From contig QANU01008556.1 of the NCBI GenBank assembly GCA_003254905.1, forward strand, positions 69,285-133,284: a stretch of DNA of 64,000 nucleotides, in the 5' to 3' direction. Every line of letters begins with the position of its first letter. The first letter of the stretch is position 1. Positions 24,052 to 35,849 of the stretch are shown one piece after another. Under the pieces are notes generated by a model, which worked only from the letters and a program-made list of their open reading frames with translations, did not search any database and was not told the DNA's origin. A program made the position numbers and the translations under genes. Origin of the DNA: Nissolia schottii (Eukaryota; Streptophyta; Magnoliopsida; Fabales; Fabaceae).

Positions 24052-24939
24052 GATATATTATGTCACTAATACTCTGACACATATAGATAGGTTGGTTGGT
24101 AGGATGAGTTTGAGGGATAACTAAAGCATAAGTAGTTCAACTTCTTACCTATTTATAATATTTGTAGTTTGAGGTTGGTAGATTGGTTAATTTGACTTGT
24201 AATTTCTCCCAGAAGGTACATTTGAAAGAGAAAAATAGAACCACCCTGTGCTAGGTGTAACCAATGTACCAAACTCGAGGCGCAGCATATCCCTTATGAT
24301 TCTGACATGAAGATTACATGTTTATTTAGATACAACAACTAATCGGTACAAAAATTAGGTGGATGCCAATCTATAAAGGGGAAAAAGAATTAAAAGAAAA
24401 TTTGATTGTGGATTTCTTGTGCAGTTAAATGCTTCTCAACTGAATAGTGATGCATTATTATGATAATTTCTGATTTAACATAGCAATCACTTGCATAATG
24501 TGAACTGCATGCTAGCAAATTTTGATGCTCTGAATCCACTAGGAATATCAAAATAAGTGTTCTTCCTCAAATTAAAACTCTCGTGTGTTTCTGTAAATAG
24601 CCATAGCTATGTGAAACCCTTTTCAAAATCAAACGCCAGAAAGGTTCCAAGACATGAGTAATACATTTTTCGTTGACATTTTTAACAACAGTTCCAAACT
24701 GAATTCCAATGATAAAAACCCCCAGAAACTTAATTTCTATAACTCGTAATTTTGTAGAACCAGTTCACATAAAACATGACCAGTTTGAGATCAGTTTTTG
24801 CAACTGCTTCACCAAAAAAAAAAATATTTTATTTCATAGTGATTATCCAAAGATGGATGAAAGCGAAGCTTTAATAGCTACCGACCATCTACCGCAACAA
24901 TCACGTTGCCCTGTAGATTCAGATAATAGTAAAAACTAG

Positions 24940-25255
24940 GTTAAATAAGTTTTGGTCTTTAAAAAAATTTGATTTTTTATTTTTTAAGTTTTTTTTCAAT
25001 TTGCATCTCTGATAATTTTCTTTTTAGTTTTAGTCTCTGCTATTCATTTAAGTTATTAATTACTAATGTAACAATTAATTTGACTACGTTAATATGTCCA
25101 CATAATCCGCCCAGATAATCAAGCTAATTTCTACGTCAGCAGGGATGAAAACAAAATAAAGAATTATCCGAGAAAAAATCCTAAAGAAATTTATTAAAGA
25201 TAAAAAAAAGCAAAATATAAAATTTATTAAGAATCAAAAACTTATTTTACTCTAA
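24940..25255. mobile_element. small TIR element, Mutator/MITE-like
   Basis: The left end GGTTAAATAAGTTTTGGTCTTTAA and the complement of the right end (AGTAAAATAAGTTTTTGATTCTTAA) form an imperfect inverted repeat. GACTACGTTAATATG and TTTCTACGTCAGCAGGGATG lie inside, the layout of many small Mutator-like elements. No clean target duplication was found. Confidence 0.4.
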
Positions 25256-25769
25256 TATTATATATTTTTATCAATTAGATGGTATTTTTTATGTATTTAT
25301 ATATTTATTTATGTTGGTACTTTACTAAATGATACTCTATCCCGTTTATATATATAAAAAAAAATTGAATACTCCACTTATTTAACTAAATGACACTCTA
25401 CCAAAATGTTTAAATAAGTCAATAATATTCTAAGAATAAGCTAGGAATTATTCTAAGAATTTTTTATCTAATTTATATTAGATCTGAATTAAATATTTTA
25501 TTGAGAATTTTAAATTTTTAATGACATCTTAAAAATTTTCAAATTTATGTTCTTAAAGTATTTTTATATTATTTCTAATAACGTCTCTATAGAAGTCATA
25601 AAATAAATAAACCAAAAGACTTAAAAAAATAGAGCAATGAATTGTATCTTTATATAATTCAGTAATATTTATTTTTTTTAGCTTCTAAATTAGATTAGAT
25701 AATATAATATAAATATAAATTTAATAAATTTAAATTTAATAATATAAATTGCCAAGATGATCAATGAAG
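25256..25769. other. AT-rich spacer, no gene
   Basis: Extremely A/T-rich; no coding potential seen. Confidence 0.4.
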
Positions 25770-26400
25770 ATTTAAATGAGATTAAATAAAATACAAATTT
25801 TGAATATGAGATTTGAAGAGAAGATTTGTATTATAAAATACAATTTTGAATTCAAATTCAAAAAGATTTGGTCAAAGATTTGTTGAGAATTTTTTAATGT
25901 TGACTTTGTCACTGTTTTTTCACCACGACGGAGGTTGAATCTCATTTGGCTTCAACTACAAAGTTGTAGATCTATCTCTTAACTTTTAATTGAAAACTTG
26001 AATTGTCTCAATCCGAATCCGATATTTGTAGCAGAAGTTATTGTCATTTTACTAACTGTTGTGTCAAAAGTGTGGGATTTTCACCCACTTTAGGCTCATC
26101 CTATATAAATAGACATATTCTCACAATTACAACGGGATACTCTCTCAATACTCAAGCTCGACTTTTATTTCCAGCACTTTTTCCTTTTATTTTATGCACC
26201 TTATAGTTATGTTAGTAGTGCTTAGTTATTAGTTCTTCAAGGATTATTGGAGTGATCGCATTGACAACACAAGCTCCCAATTGTTTGTGAAGTTCTTCCA
26301 TTTATTTTATTCAAGTCCTGTTTAATTTAATTCTCTGTTATTTTCTACTCTCTTCATCTCTCTATTTGATGTGTTTGAATCCTCCATTCATGGAAGAGTA
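25770..26400 (+). mobile_element. LTR-like dispersed repeat, copy 1
   Basis: About 70-85% similar by eye to 56690-57215 in the same orientation. Shared blocks: ...TTTTTCACCA.GA.GGAGGTT, CTTCAACTA.AAAGTTGTA, GTTATTAGTTCTTCAAG.ATT, and TTTAATTCTCTGTTATTTT. A TATA-like CCTATATAAATAG at about 26100 followed by A/T-rich sequence suggests a retrotransposon LTR promoter. No coding domain adjoins it. Confidence 0.6.
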
Positions 26401-26904
26401 ATTTCCTAATACCTTGCATGTGGTAATTCTAGGATTTGTTGAATTAGTATTTTTTTGGGATTGGTAATTCGAATTAATTAATTAGGATTGTTCAAACCAG
26501 TAAGAGAATTTGGAGAATTAATCAGATTTGATTAAGTTATGCAATTGGGTATAAAATTAGTATATGTATTTGATATCGAGATCTCGGTTGTTAATTATTG
26601 TACTAATTAATGCTTAGGAGAAAGCGATCATGATCTCTTAGGTGAATTGCGCATTAGTTGATGATCTCTAGTTAATAATCAATAACCATTTCTATGAACA
26701 TTATTTTGTGGAAGCAATGATAATTGATCCTCGATCTTGGAAGAATCATATGTATGATATTGTATTTTATTTCGTGTATTTTATTTTATTTGTGATAACC
26801 ATTAAACCTCAAATTTTACTTTATCCAAATAGAATAGAATAGAATTACTTGTACTTCCTTGAGAGATGACCTATGAGGCTGGGACGCTCTTTACCATGCG
26901 CGAG
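26401..26904. other. possible retroelement leader, no gene
   Basis: Continues from the LTR-like repeat and ends in TTGAGAGATGACCTATGAGGCTGGG-type sequence often seen in retroelement leaders. No coding frame. Confidence 0.35.
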
Positions 26905-28523
26905 GGGAATCCATCGATTTGCACTTCAAAGAGCCCAAACAGCTTGACCTCATGCGCGTGAGCCCAACTCCCTTCTCAACTATTTTTACTAATGCAACTA
27001 CTAAAGGTATATAAACACTTAAAAGGTTTGTGATCTACCAAGGTGGGACTAGAACTTTTGAAAGACGAAAATGTGAAACACTTAGTTCACACAAGTTCAC
27101 ATTACCATGTTTTTGGCCTATACAACCACTATTCACAGGTAAAACTTTCTATGAAATTCTGCTGATCTAGTTCTTTGCCCTTATGCTTGCTTGTGAGTCT
27201 GTCTTTCATGTTTTCAGTGAGGTGTGTTCAGGAATTTCATTTTGTAATACAAGATCAACCTTAAATATCTTCCTTTTCTGCTCTGCATGTCAACAACATA
27301 TTTCATTTTTTATCTGGTATAACTCTTTGGATAAAAGTGGTAGTTTCTTAAACCAGCAAATAGTTTATTACCAAAAGAGATGCAATGTTGTTATGTGGTT
27401 CCTTTTCTTAGCTTTTATGACAGAAGAAGAGGAGAAATTGAATTGAGGATTCTATCAGATTGAGAATCAATTAAATTTTTTAGGAAAATTTTTTTAGATG
27501 TTTCATTGTCATCGCAATAGATGTATATATACTTCTCTGTTGACTGTTCTTGCTGCTGTTGCTGTTTGTTCTAGCAAAGTTCACCTGCAAATGATGTTGA
27601 CTTTGAATTTTCCTTGCCAACACCAAAAATAACAAATTTAGTTGATAGGAAGTTGGGAACTCTTGTATATTTTTTGTACACCTCACTGAAATTAAACCAA
27701 AAAGCTCAATAATCTTGTGTGTTAACAATAATCAATTACAATGGTTGTTCACCAATGAAAAGCTTACATGTGTTTTGGACATGATTATGAATACTTAATG
27801 TGTGCAGGGTAGAGAGTTAAGACGGAGTTCCTTAGAGTAAGATACTGCGAGGCCAAGAATAGTTTAGCAAAAATACATTTGGAGTTAAAGAAAATTTTGA
27901 GCAACCAAACACTGCAGGTACTGCTACTTTGACCAGAACATCATGGTTTTAGTTCATTTGATGAACACGTAGCTCAATTGTTTTGTTTGGTTTTTGTTCA
28001 ATTGAAATGGACTATTTGTTTTTATTTTAAGTTCTCAATGCCAAATTTTCATTTGCAGTTTTCAAATTGGTTTTTTAAAGTATAACCTATTGTTGGTTCA
28101 GTTTAAGCTTAACTATGCTTGTACATGTTGATTATTTTGATTTAGTGTTATTGGTCCGGCAAACTTTTTATTAATTATTCAAACTTAGGAGCATGGTATT
28201 GGAGCATGAGTGAGATAGCTAAAAATCACAAGTTGTATAGTGGTGATGTGAATAGTGGTTGTATAGGCCAAAAGCATGGTGATGTGTATAATAGTTGTAT
28301 AGGGCAAAGAATGGTGATGTGAACTTGTGTAAACTAAGTGTTTCACATTTTGGTATTTCAAAAATTCTACTCCCACATTGGTTAGATCACAAACCTTTTA
28401 AGTGTTTATATACCTTTAGTAGTTGTTGTATTAGTAAAAATAGTTGAGAAGGGAGTTGGGCTCGAGCGCATGAGGCCAAGCCGTTTGGGTTATTTGAAGT
28501 GCAAATTGATGGATTCCCCCCCC
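26905..28523. repeat. large inverted repeat with ~1.1 kb centre
   Basis: 26905-27137 is the reverse complement of 28241-28523. Shared words include GTGAATAGTGGTTGTATAGG, TAGTAAAAATAGTTGAGAAG and AAACACTTAAAAGGTTTGTG with its complement. The right arm is longer because it holds an extra ~36-bp duplication around GCATGGTGATGTG. Each arm contains GGTATATAAACAC, a TATA-like motif. The centre (27138-28240) contains exon-like stretches on the plus strand (27570-27720 and 27810-27920). It could be a Mutator-like element that captured gene pieces, or two LTRs in opposite orientation. Confidence 0.75.
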
Positions 28524-29160
28524 TTCCTTTGAACCGGATTCGCTAAACCCGTTGTCGGTCTTCTGTTGGATTCGCCAACCGTCTTGGCAGATCTATCATT
28601 GCACGCCACGCGGCCCGTTGGATGCCACGTCAGCCAAAACTGTGGTATTCCTATAATATGTTTCCAAGCAAGGGTATTTTCGTAATTAGTTTGTATGGCA
28701 GGGACAAAAGAGTAAAATTATCTCAGAAGTCTTCCAAAAGTTTAGATTTAAAGCTTCTTCATACTTAAAGTCAGAGATCAAACTGAATTTAAATTTTTAA
28801 AGCACAAATATACAATAAAAGTATATTAATTTTCATGAATTCCAGTTAGCAAAATCATTCTTTTGAAAATAAAATAAAAAATTAAACACAAAAAATTAAA
28901 AATATATAAATATATAAATAAATAAATAATAAAAATCTTTCTTAACTAATGTAAGCCAAGAAAAATTATAATAAGCTATCAATCTTGTGCATGTATACTT
29001 TGTTTTCATCTTAATGATGTTGAATCTCTCATTCTTAATTCTTTAAAGTGGGGATCTTAGTTTAGACTGTAAAGTGAAGAGTTTCATCCTTATATTATTA
29101 AAATGAGATGTGAGATCCAAAGATCAAAAAGTGAAATCTCCTTCCTCTCTTTAAAGGATA
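28524..29160. other. fold-back related segment, otherwise no gene
   Basis: 28640-28725 resembles the right flank of the palindrome at 1-238. Shared words are GTGGTA.T, TTTCGTAA.TAGTTTGTATG and AGTAAAATT. The rest is AT-rich. Confidence 0.5.
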
Positions 29161-29179
29161 TTTTTTCCTCTTATTGATA

Positions 29180-29370
29180 CCCACACAACTCAGGTTGATA
29201 CCCACAACTCAGGTAAGGCATTTACAGCTCTTCTTGCAGTTACAATACTAAAGGCCTCTCGCTTAGGTGCACAACCTTTAAGGTAAGTTCCTGTCCTTTT
29301 TGTAGCTCTTCTTGCTGTTAAAAGTTGCTAAAGGCCTCTCATTTAAGTGCACAACATAAGGTAACCTCTT
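29180..29370 (+). repeat. local tandem duplications
   Basis: TTGATACCCACA(CA)ACTCAGG occurs twice at 29178-29215. A ~65-bp unit GCTCTTCTTGC.GTTA...CTAAAGGCCTCTC..TTA.GTGCACAAC occurs twice (29228-29285 and 29303-29362), each ending in AAGGTAA. Function unknown. Confidence 0.6.
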
Positions 29371-31690
29371 CGTGTACTTTGATCCAAAAATCAATAGATA
29401 AAGTATTCTCTCAAAACTCAAATATCATTAGAAATTCATCGTTCGGACATTACTTTTCAAACATGAAAAATTAATGAATCAAACTTTGCACAATTAAAGA
29501 CCAAGATATCTCAATTTTTGAACGGTGACAAACCCTAATTAGACTTTCAAGTTATGAGAAACTATTCTTGCCTTCCTTTTTTTTATATTTTATTTGGAAC
29601 CAAATTAGGGATTTTGTGTAGATTTTAACTTGCATGCAACAGCGTAGCATTGGTCAATTGCTCTCAAAGGATATTATTGCTAAGGACACCAAAATATAAC
29701 TTATTGTGGCATCACTCATCATGCTACTCATTGCAGAACTAATAGTTTCCAATTAAATAACAGATTATAGTCATCCCTATCTACCTTTTTATAACCTTGT
29801 ATTGAGCCCACCAAAACCTTTGGAGAATTTATTCCACAAATATTTAGATGGTCCCCAATATCACCACATTATATTGCAGCAATCGTTTCAGCCTTCATTC
29901 ATTTGATTTCCTCAAGAAATATTTGGATACTCATAAAATACATTTAAGTGTATACCATGAGTATTACCAACTATTAATTTGAATTTAGAGTGTTTGAAAA
30001 ATTATATAAAAAAAAAAACAAAAACTAATAATGAATGATTCATAATGCTCACAAAACATACATTAAACGTGCTCTATAAGCATTTAATCGTTTATCGATA
30101 TCGACTTAAAAATTATCGGCATTAATAAAAATGCATCTTTTCTTTGTAGCTCCCGATTTATGGCCAATTAGGCTACACTTTTCTAAGCAGGCTATATTAT
30201 GATGAGTATAGCGAATAACTCATTATTTTATTTTCCTTTCTTGACCCCTAACAGAAAGTAGAGACTAGAGAAGATTAAATAAAACGGTCTATATTTTGTG
30301 TGTGGAAGAGAGGGGGGGGGGTTTGTTGTTTTGAAAATGACTACAAAAGAATCAGGATAAAATCTTGCTAAAAAGTATTTGAATTTCTATTTCATTGTAG
30401 CCTATCAAATTAATTGCTATGCCGGTAAAACCTTTTTACACCCTCACCCAATCAAATTTTGCTACACAAGCAAAATTATGACTCTCTCACCTACTACTTC
30501 AAAAATATGTATACGAAGAGATTTGATTGGATGACAATATAAAAGAACTTTACATTGTTTGTGCATAACAATTAAACTATTTTCTAAAATTGACCACATG
30601 AGTATATCCCAACCCAGGGAAAAATATACCAAGCACTAATCCTTGTTTGCCTATAAGGATCCAAGTACAGGGTTAACTCCCACCTCAGCATAAGCCAAAC
30701 CTCCAAGTGCAATGTATCCTTCAAAATCAAAACAACAGGAGAAAAGGAAAAATTAGTCTCTGGTGATCAAAGTTAGAAAGATCTTAAAAGGTGATATCCA
30801 ACACCATAGTCTTCAAAAATCAACTTAAAGGAATCACTATCAATAGTCAAACTGGTAAAGCCAACCCAAAAAATAAACCCATGGTAGCTCATTTAAAACA
30901 AGCATAAACAGCAGCATGGTAGCATATTTACATACACATACATTCCATAATGCATATTTATGGGTAGACATTGTGGTCTTATTAAGAAAGTGACCAGTCA
31001 ACAAAACAGAATGGAGATGAGATGCTGATGGAGCATCTAACGAACCATTGCCATGAAAATCCAATGGATCGTTTGGATGACAACGAGTATATTGAAAAAA
31101 ATTGAGAGTGAAGTCAATAGTTAAGTCAATCTATATATGTGATGATACCAATTTCAGATGGCTAATGTAATTTGTTAGGTCGTTAGGACTTATTCATGCT
31201 ATCTATAAAGCTTTTAGAATTTATGGGTTTTTTCTTGAACTTATTACACTCTTTTAGGTGAACCCATGTAAAGACTTATAATATCGTTTATATGCTTTAG
31301 TATACTCTATGTATACTCTTGAACTTATATATACTCTCTTTTGGTATATTCTTTTAGTCAATAGTATTTTAACAATGATACTCTGTGTCTCTCTCTGTCA
31401 GTGTCTCTCTCTCTCTCTCTGTGCGCGCGCGTGCGCGTGTGCATGTGTGTCCACTCATGAATCGGTTGGGTTGAATGAACAAAATTGCCAAACCAAACCC
31501 AACCAAAACCCAACCCAACTCTCATGCATTGCTGAAAAGCTCCCAAAACCCATGCACACCCCAAGCCCTAATCACAATTTAAAAGCAATTGCCAAAGGTT
31601 TAATGATATGTAAACCAATGCTTAAGATTTAAAAAATCAAAAAGTTATAATCTTTCAAAATGCTTCATAATCATATACGACAACAACTAA
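29371..31690. other. no gene seen
   Basis: AT-rich DNA with a G10 run at 30312-30321 and a (CT)n/(GC)n/(GT)n microsatellite at 31387-31450 outside its right edge region. Short open frames lack family features. Confidence 0.45.
31387..31450. repeat. compound (CT)n-(GCGC)n-(GT)n microsatellite
   Basis: A run of CT dinucleotides passes into GCGCGCGCGTGCGCGTGTGC. The alternating purine-pyrimidine part could adopt Z-DNA. Confidence 0.85.
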
Positions 31691-32166
31691 GGGTCTGTTT
31701 GTTTTCAGAAAACATTACCTGATTTCATTTTGTCTTTAATATTAATTACAGAATTGAATTTTCCACCTTGTTTTCATTCAGTGTTCTCCCCAATGAGGAG
31801 AGTAGATTAAGTGACAGGTAACTCATTAGGAGGTAGGAAGACTTAGAAAAACTATAGAAGAAACTATTAGAAGAGATTTAGAAGTTAATGAGTTACATGA
31901 AAACATCGCCCTTGATAGGGTACAATGACATCGCTTGATCCATGTAGCTAACCCCACATAGTTGGAAAAGGCTCTATTGTTGTTGTTGTTTTCATTCAGT
32001 GTTCTGTTTTCAGGATTTGATCAAGGAAACACTGAAAGAGTTTTTTTTTTTTCCCCTACTGTTTTCTTCATAAAATCCTAAAAAACAATAAACCTAATGA
32101 AAACAAGGTGACAGTTTCGCAATTACAATTAAAAACACAATAAAAATGGAAATGTTATCAAAAACC
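31691..32166. mobile_element. Tourist-like element interrupted by an RTE LINE
   Basis: TAA followed by GGGTCTGTTTGTTTTCAG (31688-31708) is a typical PIF/Harbinger Tourist end. An internal CCACCTTGTTTTCATT is matched by AATGAAAACAAGGTGAC at 32096-32112, so the two halves are inverted. The right terminus near 32166 is approximate. The RTE LINE at 31788-31987 sits inside. Confidence 0.5.
31788..31987 (+). mobile_element. 5'-truncated RTE LINE with 18-bp target duplication
   Basis: The translated stretch reads as the C-terminal tail of plant RTE reverse transcriptase (EETIRRDLEVNELHENIALD, then a DRVQ-HRLIHVA-like ending). The usual 3' UTR and a (TTG)n tail follow. The 18-bp direct repeat GTTTTCATTCAGTGTTCT flanks it exactly (31770-31787 and 31988-32005), as expected for target-primed reverse transcription. 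Confidence 0.88.
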
Positions 32167-32399
32167 GGTTAAAAATGAAGTATCTAGTAATATCTCTATT
32201 ATAATAATACTAAAATCCTAAAATAAAGAAACATCATGAAATATAAGGAAATATAAAAACCAACCCTAAGAAACCATCTAAGATACCCTTTAATATCCTA
32301 AGATATGATATGAGATATTATGATATTCTAAGATATAATCGAGGTTTTATTGGCATGACCTGTCATAGAGGATCTTGTGAAGATATGATTGATTGAGCA

Positions 32400-33200
32400 T
32401 CTGTTTATTTACCACTAATTATGGGAACCAAATAACATTAACCTATTTTTATGTATCGTAGTTATCAGTTTCCTATCTTGTACATGTTGTATAAATTGTT
32501 CCTTGAATTCAAAGAATTAATATACATAACAGAAAAACATGTCTATTTGACATGGTATAAGAGTGTAGGTTTTTTTTAGGACCTCTAGGTTTCTTTTTGC
32601 GGAATTGCATAAAGAGAAGGGAGAGCAATGAGAGATGATGCTCCAAAGACCCCTATCTCAACAGAAAGTTCCCACAATTCAATCATTTCAGACTAAACAT
32701 GTAGAATATCACAGATGTGAGCCATCCCTTAACGACAACATTTTCAGTTCTCCACTTTCTGAAACCAGGATCTGTTTCTTGGTGTTGTGAGAGATCCCCA
32801 TTAATGTATCCCAAGTTGTATTTCCCTGAGATGTACATCTCCATGACTTGGGACCAAAGTCCATAACTGGTTTCGTCCACCTTGATGGCAATCGGTGCAG
32901 CAATGGCACAATGACTCACAATAGGTGATACTTGATGTTAAGTTTGAAAGGATTGAATTGTGGGAACTCTCTGCTGAGGGAAGGGTCTCTCTCGTTGCTC
33001 TTCATTCTCTTTCTATTATTTCACATAAAGAAACTTGCAGATCCTCTGATACCATGTCAAGTAGACATGTTTTTCATTTAGGTATATTAATTAATTCTCT
33101 AAATACAAGGAACAATTTATACAACATGTACAAGAACCAAAATTAGAAACTAACAACTAAGATAGATAAAAGAAAAATGTGCCTCTTTGACATGTATTAC
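32400..33200. mobile_element. rearranged copia element: inverted LTR/leader copies around a gag fragment
   Basis: On the right, minus-strand sequence from about 33180 to 33058 is an LTR end (CTTGTACATGTTGTATAAATTG ... CATGTCTACTTGAC). ATGGTATCAGAGG follows, a primer-binding site matching initiator tRNA-Met, then leader, then gag. On the left, 32470-32690 carries the same LTR end, degenerate binding site (ATGGTATAAGAG) and leader (TTCCCACAATTCAATCATTTC) in the opposite (+) orientation. The two 5' ends therefore face each other and form a fold-back. Confidence 0.75.
32690..32919 (-). pseudogene. Ty1-copia gag N-terminal fragment
   Basis: Begins SHCAIAAPIAIKVDETSYGLWSQ and continues MEMYISGKYNLGYINGD ... 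DPGFRKWRTENVVVKGWL, the start of the gag-polypeptide family of copia elements. It breaks off after about 70 residues at the junction with the inverted leader copy. No protease, integrase or reverse transcriptase follows. Confidence 0.85.
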
Positions 33201-33539
33201 TAGATCTTTTTTAATTTCTATAAAGGCCAATAGACCCTAAGTCTTTTCCATTAGGTGGGGTCGACTTTATGGATGATGGATCAAATGACATCACTACGTT
33301 CTATCATGAACCATCTCTAAAGACAAGCCATTAAAATCTAAGTTTGTGCTTCATAATTGTATATGTTGCACATGGAAATAGGCAAGACGATAGACCTTCG
33401 TTCATCCTAGTAACTAATAGAGCCAAGCCAAAGCATTGATCTTGCAGTATAACCATTGGCAATTTGTATCGCGAGATAACAATTTGAATCCTTTAAAGTT
33501 TTCACAACTGTAACTTAGTCCATTTGCTAAAGAATTTTA

Positions 33540-33793
33540 TGGCCTCCTTGGTTTGTTTACTGTTTTTATTTTCAGTTGATATGTTTTTACTATTAATTAC
33601 AAAAAAGATGCCTAGTATTCATCTTGTTTCCTATTTTTAAGTTATTGTGAAGAAAAATTTTCACCATTTCCTTCACAAATACTTGAAAATAAGAAACAAA
33701 ATGAAAATAAGATGATATTTTTGTAACTATCAATGAAAACATATCAACTAGAAACACAAACAAAAAACAATTGAACTAAGCAGGCCATCATCC
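33540..33793. mobile_element. fold-back MITE
   Basis: ATGGCCTCCTTGGTTTGTTTAC... on the left and the complement of ...ACAATTGAACTAAGCAGGCCAT on the right form an imperfect inverted repeat of about 100 bp per arm, sharing AGTTGATATGTTTT and ATTACAAAAA. Target duplication unclear. Confidence 0.6.
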
Positions 33794-33799
33794 ATAATT

Positions 33800-34384
33800 A
33801 CTGTAAATCACACTGCACTTCCTTACAAGTCTCTATTCTTCATAATCTCCAATTCTATGGCCACACTATAATGAATGTCTTAGACTCTTAATAGAGTGAA
33901 AAATGGCAATTTAATGCAAACTTTAGGTTGCCATTACATCAAAGATGGAAGTTGTAGAGTCAGAACTTGGGCGTTTCATAACATCTTATGTTTTTCTATC
34001 ACACTGAGAAAAACAAAGAGAGATGATGCAAATAGAAAGCACATTAAATTGTTTATCAAATTTTTAAACAAGCAAAGATGTGAAAATTAGTAAATCTAAA
34101 TTATGGACAAATATTTGTCTTGCCTTTGTCTAAAAGTCTCAAGTCACATAGAAAAACGTATGTGCTATGTAAATGTGAGACATTGTACTAAAAACTTAGA
34201 TGTTGAAATAGTCAACTGAGTAAAGTATTATCCACCAATTAAGAGTGATAAATGATCATCTATGAGACTATGACAAACAAAGTAATGATTAATGAAATAT
34301 AATTAGCATTAGAAATGAGTTCCAAGTTATCATAGTAAAGGGAGAGTAAATTATTTAAGAAAGAGAGGGATTTATGAATACCTT
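33800..34384. other. 3' flank of the F-box gene, no other gene
   Basis: Short frames only; may include the F-box 3' UTR. Confidence 0.4.
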
Positions 34385-35817
34385 CTAAACAGTCACAAAC
34401 TCAAAGTCTGCATGCTGAGAGCAATTGCGGAAGTAGGCAGTTATATGGTCAAGGTTGTCAATGTAGATTTTATATGTTGATCCCACCCCAAAGTGCAACG
34501 ACTTCAACTTATTAAAAGAGAAAGACTCTGGCTTTAACAGGACTGCAGTACCACAGGTAACCTGAAAATGAAAATGTTGAAAGATAAAAACACTTACGCT
34601 AACCAAACTATATTTCACTATAATATTCAAAACAGAAACCCAAACTCTATCACACACACACTGACCGCAACGGTACAGAAGGATAGTTTAACTGCTTCAG
34701 ATTTACGATGTCCCCGTTTCATATTGATCAAACCATGCAAAGTCTCCTCTCTCTTCTTCCGACGTGATTTCTCCAATTGATCAAGTGGTTCATGAATATC
34801 AATGACTAAGCCATCCAAAGAAGGAAGACTAAACTCAAAGAAGGCACAAGGTGTAGAATACAAGTAGCTGAAATTGGTAAGCTGTGGTGCAGCAACTACA
34901 ATCTTACATTTGAAGCGGTTGCACATTAGGCTCAAGTTTTTGAGTTGGGGAGCAGATATTACAAAGTCCTTAGGGTTCAAATCTGACTTAAAGGACATTT
35001 CACCTAAGTGTAAAGTCTTCAAATTGACACAACTAGAAAACGGATCCAGAACGTCAATTCCTGTATAACACAGAGTGAAGCTGTTTAGATGCAAAGTTGT
35101 CAACGTTGTAAAACCGAAAAATTCCACCAGACTTGCGAATGGATTTGAAAAGTCAGCCGCGGCATGATACATTGAGAAATGTTCTAGGCGCAACGTTTCC
35201 AATGATTTGCAACCAAAAGGGGATGAGACATTTGTCGGATGGCAATCTTTTAACTCAAGCCTTCTCAAGGATTGGCAAGTAAAAAGAGACAAAGGGATTT
35301 CAACAGGCGGACTGCCAGAGGCTTTAGCCCGAAGGTTTATTCTGATTTCTTCAACGCCACGTGATGCTGCATATTCAATAACCTTATTCAATAGATATTG
35401 ATCTGTCGCATAGTCTACCCCAAAGCGATAGTAAATAAGAGCCTTGACCTGAGAAGGATCACGATGGGATAGAACCCACAGCACAAATTTCCTGAACTCG
35501 GTCAACCGGTTGAACGATTTGCTGTTGAAGTTCAGGCAGGGAACCAAAACCCAGAGATACCTCCATCTTTTCGATAAAACACAAGTTCGAATTGCGTCCT
35601 TCGTTTCCATAAATGATAAAATATGATGAATAAGGCAATCCGGTAAGTCCCCAAGTCTGTCCTGGCCTTCTGCCACTTCACAACTGTCTACATTTTCGGA
35701 AGTCAAAATGGTTGTCTTGGCCTTCTTCAGGACAGGACCAGACTCATGAAAATCATGTTTTGGTATCCCACCTTCACAGCACTCATTTAAATCGCACAGG
35801 TTGACGACGCCAAGCAT
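34385..35817 (-). CDS. F-box/LRR protein, two coding exons
   Basis: Coding exons are 35817-34666 and 34561-34385, joined by GT/AG in phase 0 (donor GTCAGT, acceptor TTTTCAG), giving 442 aa ending in TAG. After an acidic N-terminal leader of ~53 residues, the F-box motif spans about 54-100 (LGDLPDCLIHHILSFMETKD, ending in VLSKRWRYLW). Leucine-rich repeats follow (for example TLHLNSFTLC, LKTLHLGEMS, LKNLSLMCNR), and the second exon continues LRR-like sequence (NKLKSLHFGV). The family binds SKP1 and recruits substrates to SCF ubiquitin ligases; the target is unknown. The CAG at 35846-35848 just upstream of the ATG could be the acceptor of a 5'UTR intron. The ORF reading through the intron would end differently, so the splice is inferred. 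Confidence 0.85.
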
Positions 35818-35849
35818 ATTCCCGTCTATTTATTACTCTCCAAGTCTGA

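Larger units (their letters stand above)
22680..24690. repeat. segmental duplication, copy B (intact PELPK gene)
   Basis: Direct-orientation homologue of 13838-16470; same order of 3' flank, gene, promoter and distal upstream blocks. It is slightly shorter because copy A has extra AT-rich sequence upstream. Confidence 0.8.
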
